From contig SKPY01000093.1 of NCBI GenBank assembly GCA_007119305.1, positions 1 to 11,968 on the forward strand: 11,968 bases of DNA, given 5' to 3'. Below are positions 1 through 6,470 of the stretch, piece after piece (position 1 is the first letter of the stretch; every line of letters starts with the position of its first letter). The notes under the pieces are model-generated. The model was not told where the DNA came from and ran no database searches. It saw nothing but the letters and a program-made list of their open reading frames with translations. The translations under genes and the position numbers were made by a program. This DNA comes from Nitriliruptorales bacterium (GTDB taxonomy: Bacteria > Actinomycetota > Nitriliruptoria > Euzebyales > Egibacteraceae).

Positions 1-750
1 CGGTCCCGGCTGCGGGGACGCCGAAGCCGCGGCGGGCACGGAACCGGTAGGTGGCCCCGCGGCTTCGGCGAGCACGTCCTCGGATGGCGGGCCACCCTCC
101 GGGTCGCGGTCGGGCCGTGCGGGGCCGGCGACGAGCCGCGGGCTGGTGCTGGGCCACAACGCTACCCCTGGGACGACCCGGTTGAGATCAGGCCCCGCCC
201 GCGGGGGTGCGACCGGGACGCTCGCCGCCGGCTCGGCCGCTGCCATGGCCAGCAGGATCTCCTCTGGCTGCGACGGGTCGGGGGCGGGCTCCGCGAGGGA
301 GCCGGGGGCGACCTCCACGGCCGGGTCGGGGGCGGGCTCCACGACGGGAGAGGGAGCGGGCTCCATGACGGGACCAGGGGCGGGTTCCGCGGGGAGACTG
401 GGAGCGGGGTCCGCGAGCGGGCCGGGGGCGGGCGCTGCGAGAGCGACCTCCGGGGGCGTTGCAGCCTGCGGGCCTGCGACCTCGGGGCTGGACGCGACGC
501 CCGCGCCCGGCACCAGCTCCCGCAGCGTGGGGACCTCGAAGAGGTCGGGCGAGGCGGGCGTTGCTGGCAGCACGAACGGCGGCAGCACCACGTAGCCGTC
601 AGCCACGTGGCGGTCGTGCTCGAGCCCCGCACCCGGCGTGCCGAGCTGGCCGACCCCGGTACGGCCCGCACCCAGGGCTGCGAGGAGCACCAGCAGGCTC
701 AGTGCGGCGACCACGAGCGCACTGCGCACCGGCACACGATCGGCAGACAT
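1..750 (-). CDS. Membrane-anchored Pro/Ala-rich repeat protein, partial (3' end beyond window)
   Basis: I do not recognise a family. The minus-strand frame beginning with ATG at 750-748 stays open for 250 codons to the left edge, so the C-terminus is missing. The start is supported by AAGGAG at 765-760, 9 nt upstream. Residues 1-10 are short and basic (MSADRVPVRS), and residues 11-29 are a hydrophobic segment rich in A, V and L, so this is a signal anchor or uncleaved signal sequence. Residues 30-103 form a low-complexity linker. Residues 104-159 are seven tandem 8-residue units of the pattern xxEPAPxP, followed by more Pro/Ala/Glu-rich sequence. Extracytoplasmic location and a stalk- or wall-spanning role are inferences from composition. 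The opposite strand is also open here, but it lacks a ribosome site and a signal and reads as Gly/Ala/Ser filler. Confidence 0.6.
   Translation of the reverse strand, partial: MSADRVPVRSALVVAALSLLVLLAALGAGRTGVGQLGTPGAGLEHDRHVADGYVVLPPFVLPATPASPDLFEVPTLRELVPGAGVASSPEVAGPQAATPPEVALAAPAPGPLADPAPSLPAEPAPGPVMEPAPSPVVEPAPDPAVEVAPGSLAEPAPDPSQPEEILLAMAAAEPAASVPVAPPRAGPDLNRVVPGVALWPSTSPRLVAGPARPDRDPEGGPPSEDVLAEAAGPPTGSVPAAASASPQPGP
274..441 (-). repeat. Seven 24-bp tandem units coding for EPAPxP octapeptides
   Basis: Read on the minus strand the units are LAAPAPGP, LADPAPSL, PAEPAPGP, VMEPAPSP, VVEPAPDP, AVEVAPGS and LAEPAPDP, at residues 104-159 of the left-edge gene. The DNA period is 24 bp; for example a 16-bp G-rich block occurs at 277 and again at 325, 48 bp apart. 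Units differ by synonymous and conservative changes, which fits an expanded coding repeat under loose selection. The plus strand of this stretch is rich in G runs. Confidence 0.75.
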
Positions 751-811
751 CCCCGTATTCTCCTTCGCCCGGCCTCGGGTCCCGGGCGACTGCTGGAACT
801 AGCCCTAGCGT

Positions 812-840
812 ACTATATGTGTTGAAAGAATTACTAGTAG
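812..840 (-). promoter_or_regulatory. Possible promoter of the left-edge gene in an AT-rich island
   Basis: The 145-bp gap between two minus-strand genes holds a short AT-rich island (about 798-845) that stands out against the GC-rich surroundings. On the minus strand TATAGT (817-812) matches 5 of 6 of the -10 consensus. The expected -35 position (about 840-835, CTACTA) is poor. Three CTAG tetramers lie nearby. It would drive the gene starting at 750 with a leader of about 55 nt. It is tentative. Confidence 0.35.
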
Positions 841-895
841 TTGTTTCGGCCGATGGGCGTCGCCGGTTGAGCCCGCTCGTGGTGGCCCGTGGCGG

Positions 896-1135
896 TCAGT
901 AGGTCGCGACCAGCCCCGTCGCGCCGACAGCCGTGAGCCCGAACCCCATGGCGCAGCGCAGGGCCACGCGCCGGGATGCCCGTCGCGAGGGTCGGTGCTG
1001 CCCCGTGCTGTCCTGCTCCCCGGGCAGCATGCCGGTCCGCCGGTAGCGCAGGAGGGCCGCGCCGGTGCCGAGGAACAGCGCGCCACCGAGCGCGACGATC
1101 GTCCAGTAGAAGATGAGGACGTAGCCGGTCGGCAT
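896..1135 (-). CDS. Small two-helix membrane protein (79 aa), function unknown
   Basis: Hypothetical protein; I do not recognise a family. It has a hydrophobic helix at about residues 5-29 (from YVLIFYWTIVALGG), a basic, polar loop with RYRRTG and a Ser/Arg-rich stretch, and a second hydrophobic segment at about residues 58-78 ending in LVATY, so it should be a small integral membrane protein. I chose ATG at 1135 over GTG at 1138 because GGAG sits 6 nt before the ATG but only 3 nt before the GTG. It starts 20 bp after the stop of the upstream DUF4349 lipoprotein gene and is probably its operon partner. The pairing suggests a shared envelope role, but nothing in the sequence proves this. Confidence 0.6.
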   Translation of the reverse strand: MPTGYVLIFYWTIVALGGALFLGTGAALLRYRRTGMLPGEQDSTGQHRPSRRASRRVALRCAMGFGLTAVGATGLVATY

Positions 1136-1155
1136 CACGCGCTCCGTGCGAACGA

Positions 1156-2154
1156 TCAGTCGGCCTGAACCGTCACTGTACCCGGTGGCGCCCCCCGGTG
1201 GCGGGTGAGCCGCCAGACCAGCAGCGCGGCCACCGCCGGCACGACGAGCGGCGCGAGCGAGGCCCCGACGACGAGCAACCAGCCCACGACCGTCACGAAC
1301 CCGTGGCGGGCAGACAGGGCGTAGGCCGCGAGCGTCGGTTCCTCGGCGGCGGCGACCACGGGCTCGGCCCCGGCCTCGATCAGCTCCACGGTGAGCGTCG
1401 AGTAGGCCGCCCGGTCCTCGAGCTGGTCGAGGCGTCCCTGCAGCTGCTCGATGCGCTGTTGGATCCCGTCAACCTGCTGCTGCACCGCGATCGCCTCCTG
1501 AACGCTGGTCGCGTCGTCGAGCAGCCCGAGGTAGAAGGCCTCCTGAGCGCGCAGGTGGCGCAAGCGCGCCTGCAGGTCGACGACCTCACCGGTGACATCC
1601 TGCGAGCTGATGTCCTGCTCGCGCAGCGTGCCGACCCGACCGACGCCGACGAGCAGGTCCTCGTAGGCGTCCACCGGCACCCGCACGGTGACGCTGCCGG
1701 TGGTGCGCCCGGCATCGTCGGTCGAGGAGGTGCTCGCGGTGACCGACCCCCCGTGGCGCCGTGCGGTCTGCACCACCCGCTGGTAAGCGGCCATGAAGCC
1801 GCCCTCGTCGACCTCCAGCACGACGGTGCCCTCTTTGATGATGCGCTCGAGCCCGCTCCGCACGGGGTGAGCGTCGGCTGGCGGCAGGCCTGTCTCGCCG
1901 TCACCGCTCACGCCGGGATCCGCAGCGTCGGGCGCGGCGCCAGGCTCCTGCGCCTCGACGGGCTGCTCGGCCTCCGTCACCTCGGGGGCGTCATCCGCCT
2001 CGCTGCCATCCGTCATGTCATCGCCGGGCGCCTCTCCCACAGTGCCCGCCTCGTCCCGGTCGGCGACGTCAGCGTCCTCGATCGCCGTGCACGCCGCCAC
2101 CAGCAGGGCGAGCACGCTGAGCACGAGCAGAAGCGGGAGCGATCGGGGTCGCAT
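1156..2154 (-). CDS. DUF4349 domain-containing lipoprotein
   Basis: The protein has 332 residues. Residues 1-22 are a lipoprotein signal: basic MRPR, a hydrophobic core, and the lipobox VAAC with the lipidated Cys at 22. Residues 23-98 are an acidic, Asp/Glu/Ala/Pro-rich linker. Residues of about 105-315 match the DUF4349 layout: a beta-rich part with VVLEVDEGGF and SVTVRVPVDAYEDLL, then DISSQDVTGEVVDLQARLRHL leading into a Gln/Leu-rich coiled coil (about 190-250), the strand AYSTLTVELIE, a transmembrane helix at about 286-314, and a basic end. The ATG at 2154 is preceded by AAAGG and places the signal peptide at the N-terminus; the frame is open further upstream, but without signal-like sequence. 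The family is widespread in Gram-positive bacteria with no firmly established function. It lies 112 bp downstream of dnaB and 20 bp upstream of the small membrane protein gene. Confidence 0.85.
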   Translation of the reverse strand: MRPRSLPLLLVLSVLALLVAACTAIEDADVADRDEAGTVGEAPGDDMTDGSEADDAPEVTEAEQPVEAQEPGAAPDAADPGVSGDGETGLPPADAHPVRSGLERIIKEGTVVLEVDEGGFMAAYQRVVQTARRHGGSVTASTSSTDDAGRTTGSVTVRVPVDAYEDLLVGVGRVGTLREQDISSQDVTGEVVDLQARLRHLRAQEAFYLGLLDDATSVQEAIAVQQQVDGIQQRIEQLQGRLDQLEDRAAYSTLTVELIEAGAEPVVAAAEEPTLAAYALSARHGFVTVVGWLLVVGASLAPLVVPAVAALLVWRLTRHRGAPPGTVTVQAD

Positions 2155-2177
2155 GGCAGCCACCTTTGCGTCGGGTC

Positions 2178-2191
2178 CCGGCCCTGGCCGG
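2178..2191 (-). terminator. GC hairpin between dnaB and the DUF4349 gene
   Basis: CCGGCC and GGCCGG flank a central CT, which would fold as a 5-bp stem with a 4-nt loop. It lies about 76 nt past the dnaB stop and 24 nt before the lipoprotein start. There is no T run, so it may be a weak terminator for dnaB, a leader structure, or chance in GC-rich DNA. Confidence 0.25.
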
Positions 2192-2266
2192 AACGCGGCC
2201 TGGATCGTGGGTACGACGCCACGCTGGCGGCGGCGGTTCCGGACGGGCGCCAGGCGACGCGCCCGG

Positions 2267-3754
2267 CTACAGCGGAGCGTCGGGGTCCGGGGGCGGTGGC
2301 GGCGGTCCCCCGGGTCCGCTGCTCGGGGCACCCCCGCCGCCACCAGGAGCCGCGCGCCGCAGGCTGGCGAAGCGTGCCGTTGCGCCGAGGAACGCAAGCG
2401 GTACGGTCTTCAGCGGCCCGTTGCGGTGCTTGGCCACGATCAGCTCGGCCTCGCCCTTCGCCGGCGACTCCGGGTTGTAGACCTCGTCGCGGTAGATGAA
2501 GCACACGATGTCGGCGTCCTGCTCGATCGACCCGGACTCCCGCAGGTCCGCCAGCTGGGGCCGCCGGTCGGTGCGGTCCTCGGGCCGCCGGGACAGCTGC
2601 GACAGCGCGAGAACGGGGATGTCGAGCTCCTTGGCGAGGATCTTCAGCCCCCGCGACAGCTCGGCAACCTCCTGGACGCGGCTCTCGACCCGCCGGTGCG
2701 ACTGCATCAGCTGCAGGTAGTCCACGATGAGCAGGTCGAGGCCGTGCTGCTGCTTCAGCCGGCGTGCCTTGGATCGGATCTCCATCAACGTGATGCCGGG
2801 GGTGTCGTCGATGAACAGCGGCGCTTCCGCGAGCCGGCCCATCGCCTGGGACAGCTTCGGCCAGTCGGGCTCCTTCAGCCGCCCGGTGCGCAGCCGCTCG
2901 CTGTCGACCCGTGCCTCGGCAGCGAGGATGCGCTGCACGAGCTCCATCTGGCTCATCTCGAGCGAGAACAGCACCACCGGGCGGCGCTGCTCGACCGCGA
3001 CGTGCGTCGCCATGTTCACGACCAGCGTCGACTTCCCCATGGCGGGTCGAGCCGCGAGGATCACGAGGTTGGACGGCTGCAGCCCGGCGGTCAGCTCGTC
3101 GAAGTCCGCGAACCCGGTCGGCAGTCCGGTGATGGCCGAGTTGTTCTCGTGCAGCCGCTCGATCAGCTCGAAGCCCTCGGCGATGAGCCGTTTCATCGGG
3201 GTGAACTCGCTGACCCGGCCGTACTGCGACAACCGGTAGACGAGCGCCTCCGCGGAGTCGACCGAGCCTTGCACGTCCTCCTCGTCGGTGTAGCCGAGCT
3301 TGGTGATCTCGGTGCCCGCCTCGATGAGCCCGCGCCGCAGCGCATGCGCGGCGACGATCTTCGCGTAGTACAGGGCGTTCGCGGCGGTCGGCACGGCGCC
3401 GAGGATGTCGGCGATCGCGACCGCACCGCCGACGTCGTCGAGCCGGCCCCGACCCTTGAGCTCGTCGGCGAGCGTGACCGCGTCGACGGGCTCACCGCGG
3501 TCGTAGAGCTCGTGGATGGCCTCGAACAGCGTCCGGTGCGCCCCCCGGTAGAAGTCCTCCGGGCCGACGACCTCGCTGACCTCGGCGATGGCGTCCTTGG
3601 ACAGCAGCATCGCTCCGATGACGCTGCGTTCGGCGTCGAGGTCGTGGGGCGGCACGCGGTCGTAGCCCGTCGGACGGGACACGGCGTGCCGACCCGCCCC
3701 GTCCGCGGGGGTCGGGCGTACGGCGCGCAGGGCGGAGGACGTCGCGTCGTTCAC
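2267..3754 (-). CDS. dnaB: Replicative DNA helicase DnaB
   Basis: This is the hexameric ATP-driven helicase that unwinds DNA at the replication fork and recruits primase. The protein has 495 residues. After a variable 33-residue head, the N-terminal domain begins at VPPHDLDAERSVIGAMLL (residues 34-51). The RecA-like motor follows: GLPTGFADFDELTAGLQ (210-226), Walker A ARPAMGKST with Lys241, catalytic Glu266 in SLEMS, Walker B LLIVDYLQLM with Asp345, the ALSQLSRRPEDR motif (383-394), the DLRESGSIEQDAD block (403-415), and AKHRNG with the probable arginine finger Arg444. There is no intein. The C-terminus carries an unusual Gly/Pro tail from about residue 469. The start is GTG at 3754, with AAAGG 6 nt upstream; the stop is TAG. 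In many bacteria dnaB follows rplI directly; here 2.7 kb separates them. Confidence 0.98.
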   Translation of the reverse strand: MNDATSSALRAVRPTPADGAGRHAVSRPTGYDRVPPHDLDAERSVIGAMLLSKDAIAEVSEVVGPEDFYRGAHRTLFEAIHELYDRGEPVDAVTLADELKGRGRLDDVGGAVAIADILGAVPTAANALYYAKIVAAHALRRGLIEAGTEITKLGYTDEEDVQGSVDSAEALVYRLSQYGRVSEFTPMKRLIAEGFELIERLHENNSAITGLPTGFADFDELTAGLQPSNLVILAARPAMGKSTLVVNMATHVAVEQRRPVVLFSLEMSQMELVQRILAAEARVDSERLRTGRLKEPDWPKLSQAMGRLAEAPLFIDDTPGITLMEIRSKARRLKQQHGLDLLIVDYLQLMQSHRRVESRVQEVAELSRGLKILAKELDIPVLALSQLSRRPEDRTDRRPQLADLRESGSIEQDADIVCFIYRDEVYNPESPAKGEAELIVAKHRNGPLKTVPLAFLGATARFASLRRAAPGGGGGAPSSGPGGPPPPPPDPDAPL

Positions 3755-4268
3755 GGGCTGCCTTTCGGCTCGTCGGTGGGCGGCCTACGCTGACCATCCC
3801 ACGAGGGTGAGACAAGCCGCTGCCGACATCCGTGGACAGGCGCGGTCCACAGACGTGGACAACGCCGGCGCGCAGCCGCGGGCGCCCGTGCCACGCACCG
3901 CATCGGGCGGCAAGGCAGCCTGTGGGTGTGCCTGTGGACCCGGGGGGCGCTGCCGTGGACAACCGCAGCGGTCGGCGGCCGTCGTGCCGGAGGGCACGCC
4001 CGACCGCCTGCGGAAGCCCTCGCGCAGAGCAGTCGGGGCGGTCAGCGCCGGCCGCACCGGAGGAGCCGCGCCGCACGCGCAAGCCCGCGGCGACGGCCGG
4101 TCGCGAGCGCACCTGCCGGCTGCTGCCCGCCCGTGCCCCCCTTCGGCTGAAGGTGTGATGCCGGCGAGTTGACGCAGGCAGACGCGACCTCGCGCGCACG
4201 GGGCCGTTGCACCGCCTGGTTCCACAGGAGCGTCCGAGTTCCACCCAGCCGGCATGGTCCGCGATTGA
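3755..4268. other. Gene-poor stretch upstream of dnaB
   Basis: No convincing gene is seen on either strand: open frames here have no ribosome sites, no recognisable motifs, and compositions typical of GC-rich noise. It holds the ribosome-binding site and presumably the promoter of dnaB (minus) and the DnaA-box-like cluster at 3831-3962. TTGTCT (RC of 3812-3817) is a possible -35 for dnaB, but no convincing -10 partners it. A folded RNA cannot be excluded by eye. Confidence 0.5.
3831..3962. promoter_or_regulatory. Cluster of five DnaA-box-like sequences upstream of dnaB
   Basis: I compared the sequence with the GC-rich actinobacterial DnaA box TTGTCCACA (reverse TGTGGACAA). The matches are CGTGGACAG at 3831-3839 (7/9), CGGTCCACA at 3843-3851 in the opposite orientation (7/9), CGTGGACAA at 3854-3862 (8/9), TGTGGACCC at 3933-3941 (7/9) and CGTGGACAA at 3954-3962 (8/9). 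The two best copies are exactly 100 bp apart. The cluster is 77-208 bp upstream of the dnaB start codon. DnaA-controlled transcription of dnaB, DnaA titration or an accessory initiation site are all inferences. No AT-rich unwinding element is visible, which argues against the main origin. Confidence 0.4.
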
Positions 4269-5114
4269 GCGGCGTTCCAGCTGTTCGTCCCCGCCCCCGA
4301 CACCGATCGTGTGTGGCTCGTGCGCCGCCGCGGCGACGGCGCCACCGTCGCGCCGTTCGACGTCGCCGAGGGCGTGCAGACCCGTCCTGACCGGCCGCTG
4401 CCTGGGGGCTGGGTGCACGCGGCCACCGAGCACGGCCTGGTGATCTCCGTCCCCGACCGCGGCCGGACCGTGGTGTGGGACCCCGACCGCGACCGGGTGT
4501 ATGGGACGGCGACGAGCCGCTGATCGTCGCCGCCGGCCGCGCGCACCTCGCCACCTGCGAGGCGCTCCCCGACGCCTGCTCACAGCTGGCGATCACCCAT
4601 CTGGCCAGCGAGGAGCGCCACGAGGTCGCCGTGCCCCGCGGGGGTGAGTTCGCGCTGCGCACGGCCGCGTTCTCCCCCGACGACTCCCGGCTCGCAGTGC
4701 CCGTCCACCGCCGCGGCCGCGTCGAGGTCATGATCACCCACGTCGAAGGGCTGGCCCGCACCATCGCCCTCGATGTCGAGGGCGTGCCCCAGCTTGCGTG
4801 GCATCCCACACTGCCCTGGCTGTTCATCGCGGCCGACGGCCGGCTGCTCGCCGTCCCGCCGGACGCCGACGAGGCCCGGCTGGTCACCGACGACCTCCCC
4901 GAGCAGCTCTACGGCATCGCGGTCACCGACCCTGCGGCCTGAACGGCGCCGGCCAGCTCGGCACCCCTCGATCGGCATCGTCGCCTGGGGCGACGCGGCC
5001 GTCGCCCGCGTTGTCTGGGAACGCGGGGACGAGCAGGGGTGGTCGCCTTCGACGAGCGCCGCCCGGGCGCTCGTGCACGCCCTGCCGCCCGGCGACCTCG
5101 TCGCCGCCGGGCAG
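4269..5114 (+). pseudogene. Frameshifted, N-terminally truncated beta-propeller-like gene
   Basis: Three consecutive plus-strand pieces in different frames read like one protein. Frame 1, from 4269 to about 4495, gives FQLFVPAPDTDRVWLV and later GLVISVPDRGRTVVWDPDRDRV. Frame 2, from about 4500 to 4942, gives DGDEPLIVAAGRAHLATCE, AAFSPDDSRLAVPV and PWLFIAADGRLLAVPPDADEA. Frame 3, from about 4970, gives IGIVAWGDAAVARVVWERG and, after a possible further slip near 5030-5070, LVHALPPGDLVAAG. The recurring FSPDxSRLAV and xLFIAADGRLLAV patterns are typical of WD40/PD40-type beta-propeller blades. There is no start codon with a ribosome site at the head: an in-frame TGA at 4266-4268 precedes the first piece. 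It is either a decayed gene or an intact gene damaged by sequence errors. Its function is unknown. Confidence 0.55.
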
Positions 5115-5172
5115 CCACGTCGTGGCACGGGGCGTGCAAGCGGGATACCGGGTTCCGGGTTCTTTCCAGACC

Positions 5173-5193
5173 GCCCCAAGGTCCCTCTGGGGC
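5173..5193 (+). terminator. Hairpin GCCCCA-9-TGGGGC after the propeller remnant
   Basis: A perfect 6-bp stem (5173-5178 with 5188-5193) and a 9-nt loop lie about 60 bp past the last recognisable piece of the pseudogene. No T tract follows. It could be the relic terminator of that gene. Confidence 0.3.
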
Positions 5194-5225
5194 AGGCCTC
5201 ACGCCCCTACCCCCCGTGTATGGCG

Positions 5226-5240
5226 TCAAGTAACACTTGA
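5226..5240. promoter_or_regulatory. Perfect 15-bp palindrome, possible operator
   Basis: TCAAGT, AAC, ACTTGA: two 6-bp arms that are exact inverted repeats around a 3-bp spacer, in an AT-richer patch within GC-rich DNA. Its size and spacing fit an operator for a dimeric regulator. It lies 141 bp upstream of the CPBP protease start, the nearest downstream gene. No regulator gene lies beside it, so both the target and the regulator are unknown. Confidence 0.4.
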
Positions 5241-5380
5241 GTCACGGCAGGCGATGGCCGCGCAAGCGTGCTCGTGGTGCCCGGCGTTCCACAGTGGCGG
5301 ACCCGCAGGGGCAGCGTTCCAGTCGGGAGCCATAGCCGGGCGAGGCTGACCCCATCGAGCGCGGCCAGGTGAGGGCAGAG

Positions 5381-6295
5381 ATGCCGACCCGTACCGATCC
5401 AGCACCGGAGCCCCTCAACGGTGAGGCCTCTGCCGAAGCCACAGAGAAGGGCGTCCTCAAGACGCATCCGGTCCTGAGCTACTTCTGTGTGACGTACCTC
5501 ATCTCGTGGGGAGGCGTTCTCGTCGTCGTGGGCGTCGGTCACGGCCGCATCCCCGCCACCCCGGAACAGCTTCACCCCTGGCTCCCGTACGCGGTCTTGG
5601 CGATGCTCGCAGGCCCTGTTGCCGCGGGTCCCCTGTTGATCGGCCTCGTCGAGGGGAAGGCGGGGCTCCGCGCCCTCTTGTCACGGCTGCTCAGGTGGCG
5701 GGTGGGTGTGGGTTGGTACGCCGTCGCGCTCCTCACCGCCCCGCTCATGGCGACGGTGACCCTCCTGGCTCTCTCCCCGGTATCCGCCGACTTCCTCCCC
5801 GAGTTGTTCGCCGCAGACGCGAAGACGGCGCTTCTGCTCGCCGGTGCCGCCGTGGGGCTGGCGGCAGGCCTCGAAGAGCTGGGCTGGACCGGGTTCGCTG
5901 CGCCCAGGCTCAGACTGCGCTACGGCGTCCTGACTGTCGGGCTCATCGTCGGCGTGGCCTGGGCGGCGTGGCACGTCCCCGTGACGTTGGCGGGCAGCGA
6001 CAACCCCTCCGGATCGCTCTCCCTGGCCCTGTGGCTGCCCCCGATGGTCTTCTACGCGGGAACCCTTCCGGCTTTCAGGGTGCTCATGGTGTGGGTGTAC
6101 GACCGTACCGGCAGCCTGCTCGTAGCGATCCTGATGCACGCCAGTCTCACCGGCTCGACCGTGGTCATCCTCGCGCCGCAGGCGACAGGCATGCCACTCA
6201 TCGCCTACTATCTCGCGCTGGCCGCCGGGCTGTGGCTGATCGTAGGGCTGATCCACGCGGCCAACCGCAGACAGCGCAGCCTGCGAAGCATGTGA
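5381..6295 (+). CDS. CPBP family intramembrane glutamic endopeptidase (CAAX/Abi type)
   Basis: The protein has 304 residues and is polytopic, with about seven or eight hydrophobic segments from residue 30 onward (first VLSYFCVTYLISWGGVLVVVG, last IAYYLALAAGLWLIVGLI). It carries the three family motifs: the glutamate pair in GLEELGWTGF (Glu165, Glu166), WAAWHVP with His198, and ILMHASLTGS with His253. These form the membrane-embedded active site of the Rce1/CPBP proteases. Bacterial members act in peptide maturation, bacteriocin self-immunity or signalling; the substrate here is unknown. I prefer ATG at 5381 (GAGGG 5 nt upstream) over the in-frame GTG at 5369, which lacks a ribosome site. It is transcribed against the flanking dnaB and rplI genes and has no operon partner, so it looks like an inserted accessory gene. 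All motif residues are present, so it should be active. Confidence 0.88.
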   Translation: MPTRTDPAPEPLNGEASAEATEKGVLKTHPVLSYFCVTYLISWGGVLVVVGVGHGRIPATPEQLHPWLPYAVLAMLAGPVAAGPLLIGLVEGKAGLRALLSRLLRWRVGVGWYAVALLTAPLMATVTLLALSPVSADFLPELFAADAKTALLLAGAAVGLAAGLEELGWTGFAAPRLRLRYGVLTVGLIVGVAWAAWHVPVTLAGSDNPSGSLSLALWLPPMVFYAGTLPAFRVLMVWVYDRTGSLLVAILMHASLTGSTVVILAPQATGMPLIAYYLALAAGLWLIVGLIHAANRRQRSLRSM

Positions 6296-6437
6296 AGCGC
6301 TGACCCGCCAGGTCCCCGAAGCGACCGTGCGTTATCCGCCGTCGTGGACCCGGTGGCCTCCCGCCGTGCCGACAGGGGGTCGCGGGAGCACCGCGGAAGC
6401 AGCCCGGGGGCTCTCGGGGTCCTGACTGCCTCACACC

Positions 6438-6456
6438 GGCAGCCCCAGGGGGCGCC
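6438..6456. terminator. GC hairpin in the convergent CPBP/rplI gap
   Basis: GGC-A-GCCCC-AG-GGGGC-GCC forms a long near-perfect stem with one bulged A, 15 nt past the rplI stop. A second, smaller repeat, AGCCC-GG-GGGCT, is at 6401-6412. The gap (6296-6470) separates convergent genes, where a bidirectional terminator is expected. There is no T run on either side. Apart from these hairpins I see nothing in the gap. Confidence 0.4.
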
Positions 6457-6470
6457 GTGCTGTCTTGCGG

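Noticed and set aside
274..441. Regular 24-bp repeats as a CRISPR array
   Set aside because: Units are directly adjacent with no spacers, diverge from each other and encode an in-frame octapeptide repeat.
1198..3793. Very long open plus-strand frames opposite the DUF4349 and dnaB genes (up to about 590 codons)
   Set aside because: They mirror the strong GC codon bias of the real minus-strand genes, lack ribosome sites and recognisable motifs, and read as Arg/Gly/Leu/Asp-rich filler.
3831..3962. This cluster being the main chromosomal origin oriC
   Set aside because: No dnaA or dnaN beside it, no AT-rich unwinding element and no perfect 9/9 box. It is kept only as a DnaA-binding candidate.
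4207..4260. tRNA-like GGTTCCAC arm
   Set aside because: No matching acceptor stem, anticodon arm or cloverleaf could be drawn around it.
3785..4583. Open frames on both strands in the stretch upstream of dnaB
   Set aside because: Composition is noise-like, several overlap each other and the pseudogene pieces, and none has a start with a ribosome site or a family motif.
5207..5575. Minus-strand frame of about 120 codons opposite the CPBP gene start
   Set aside because: It has no family motif, overlaps the well-supported protease gene and the palindrome, and fits a shadow frame.
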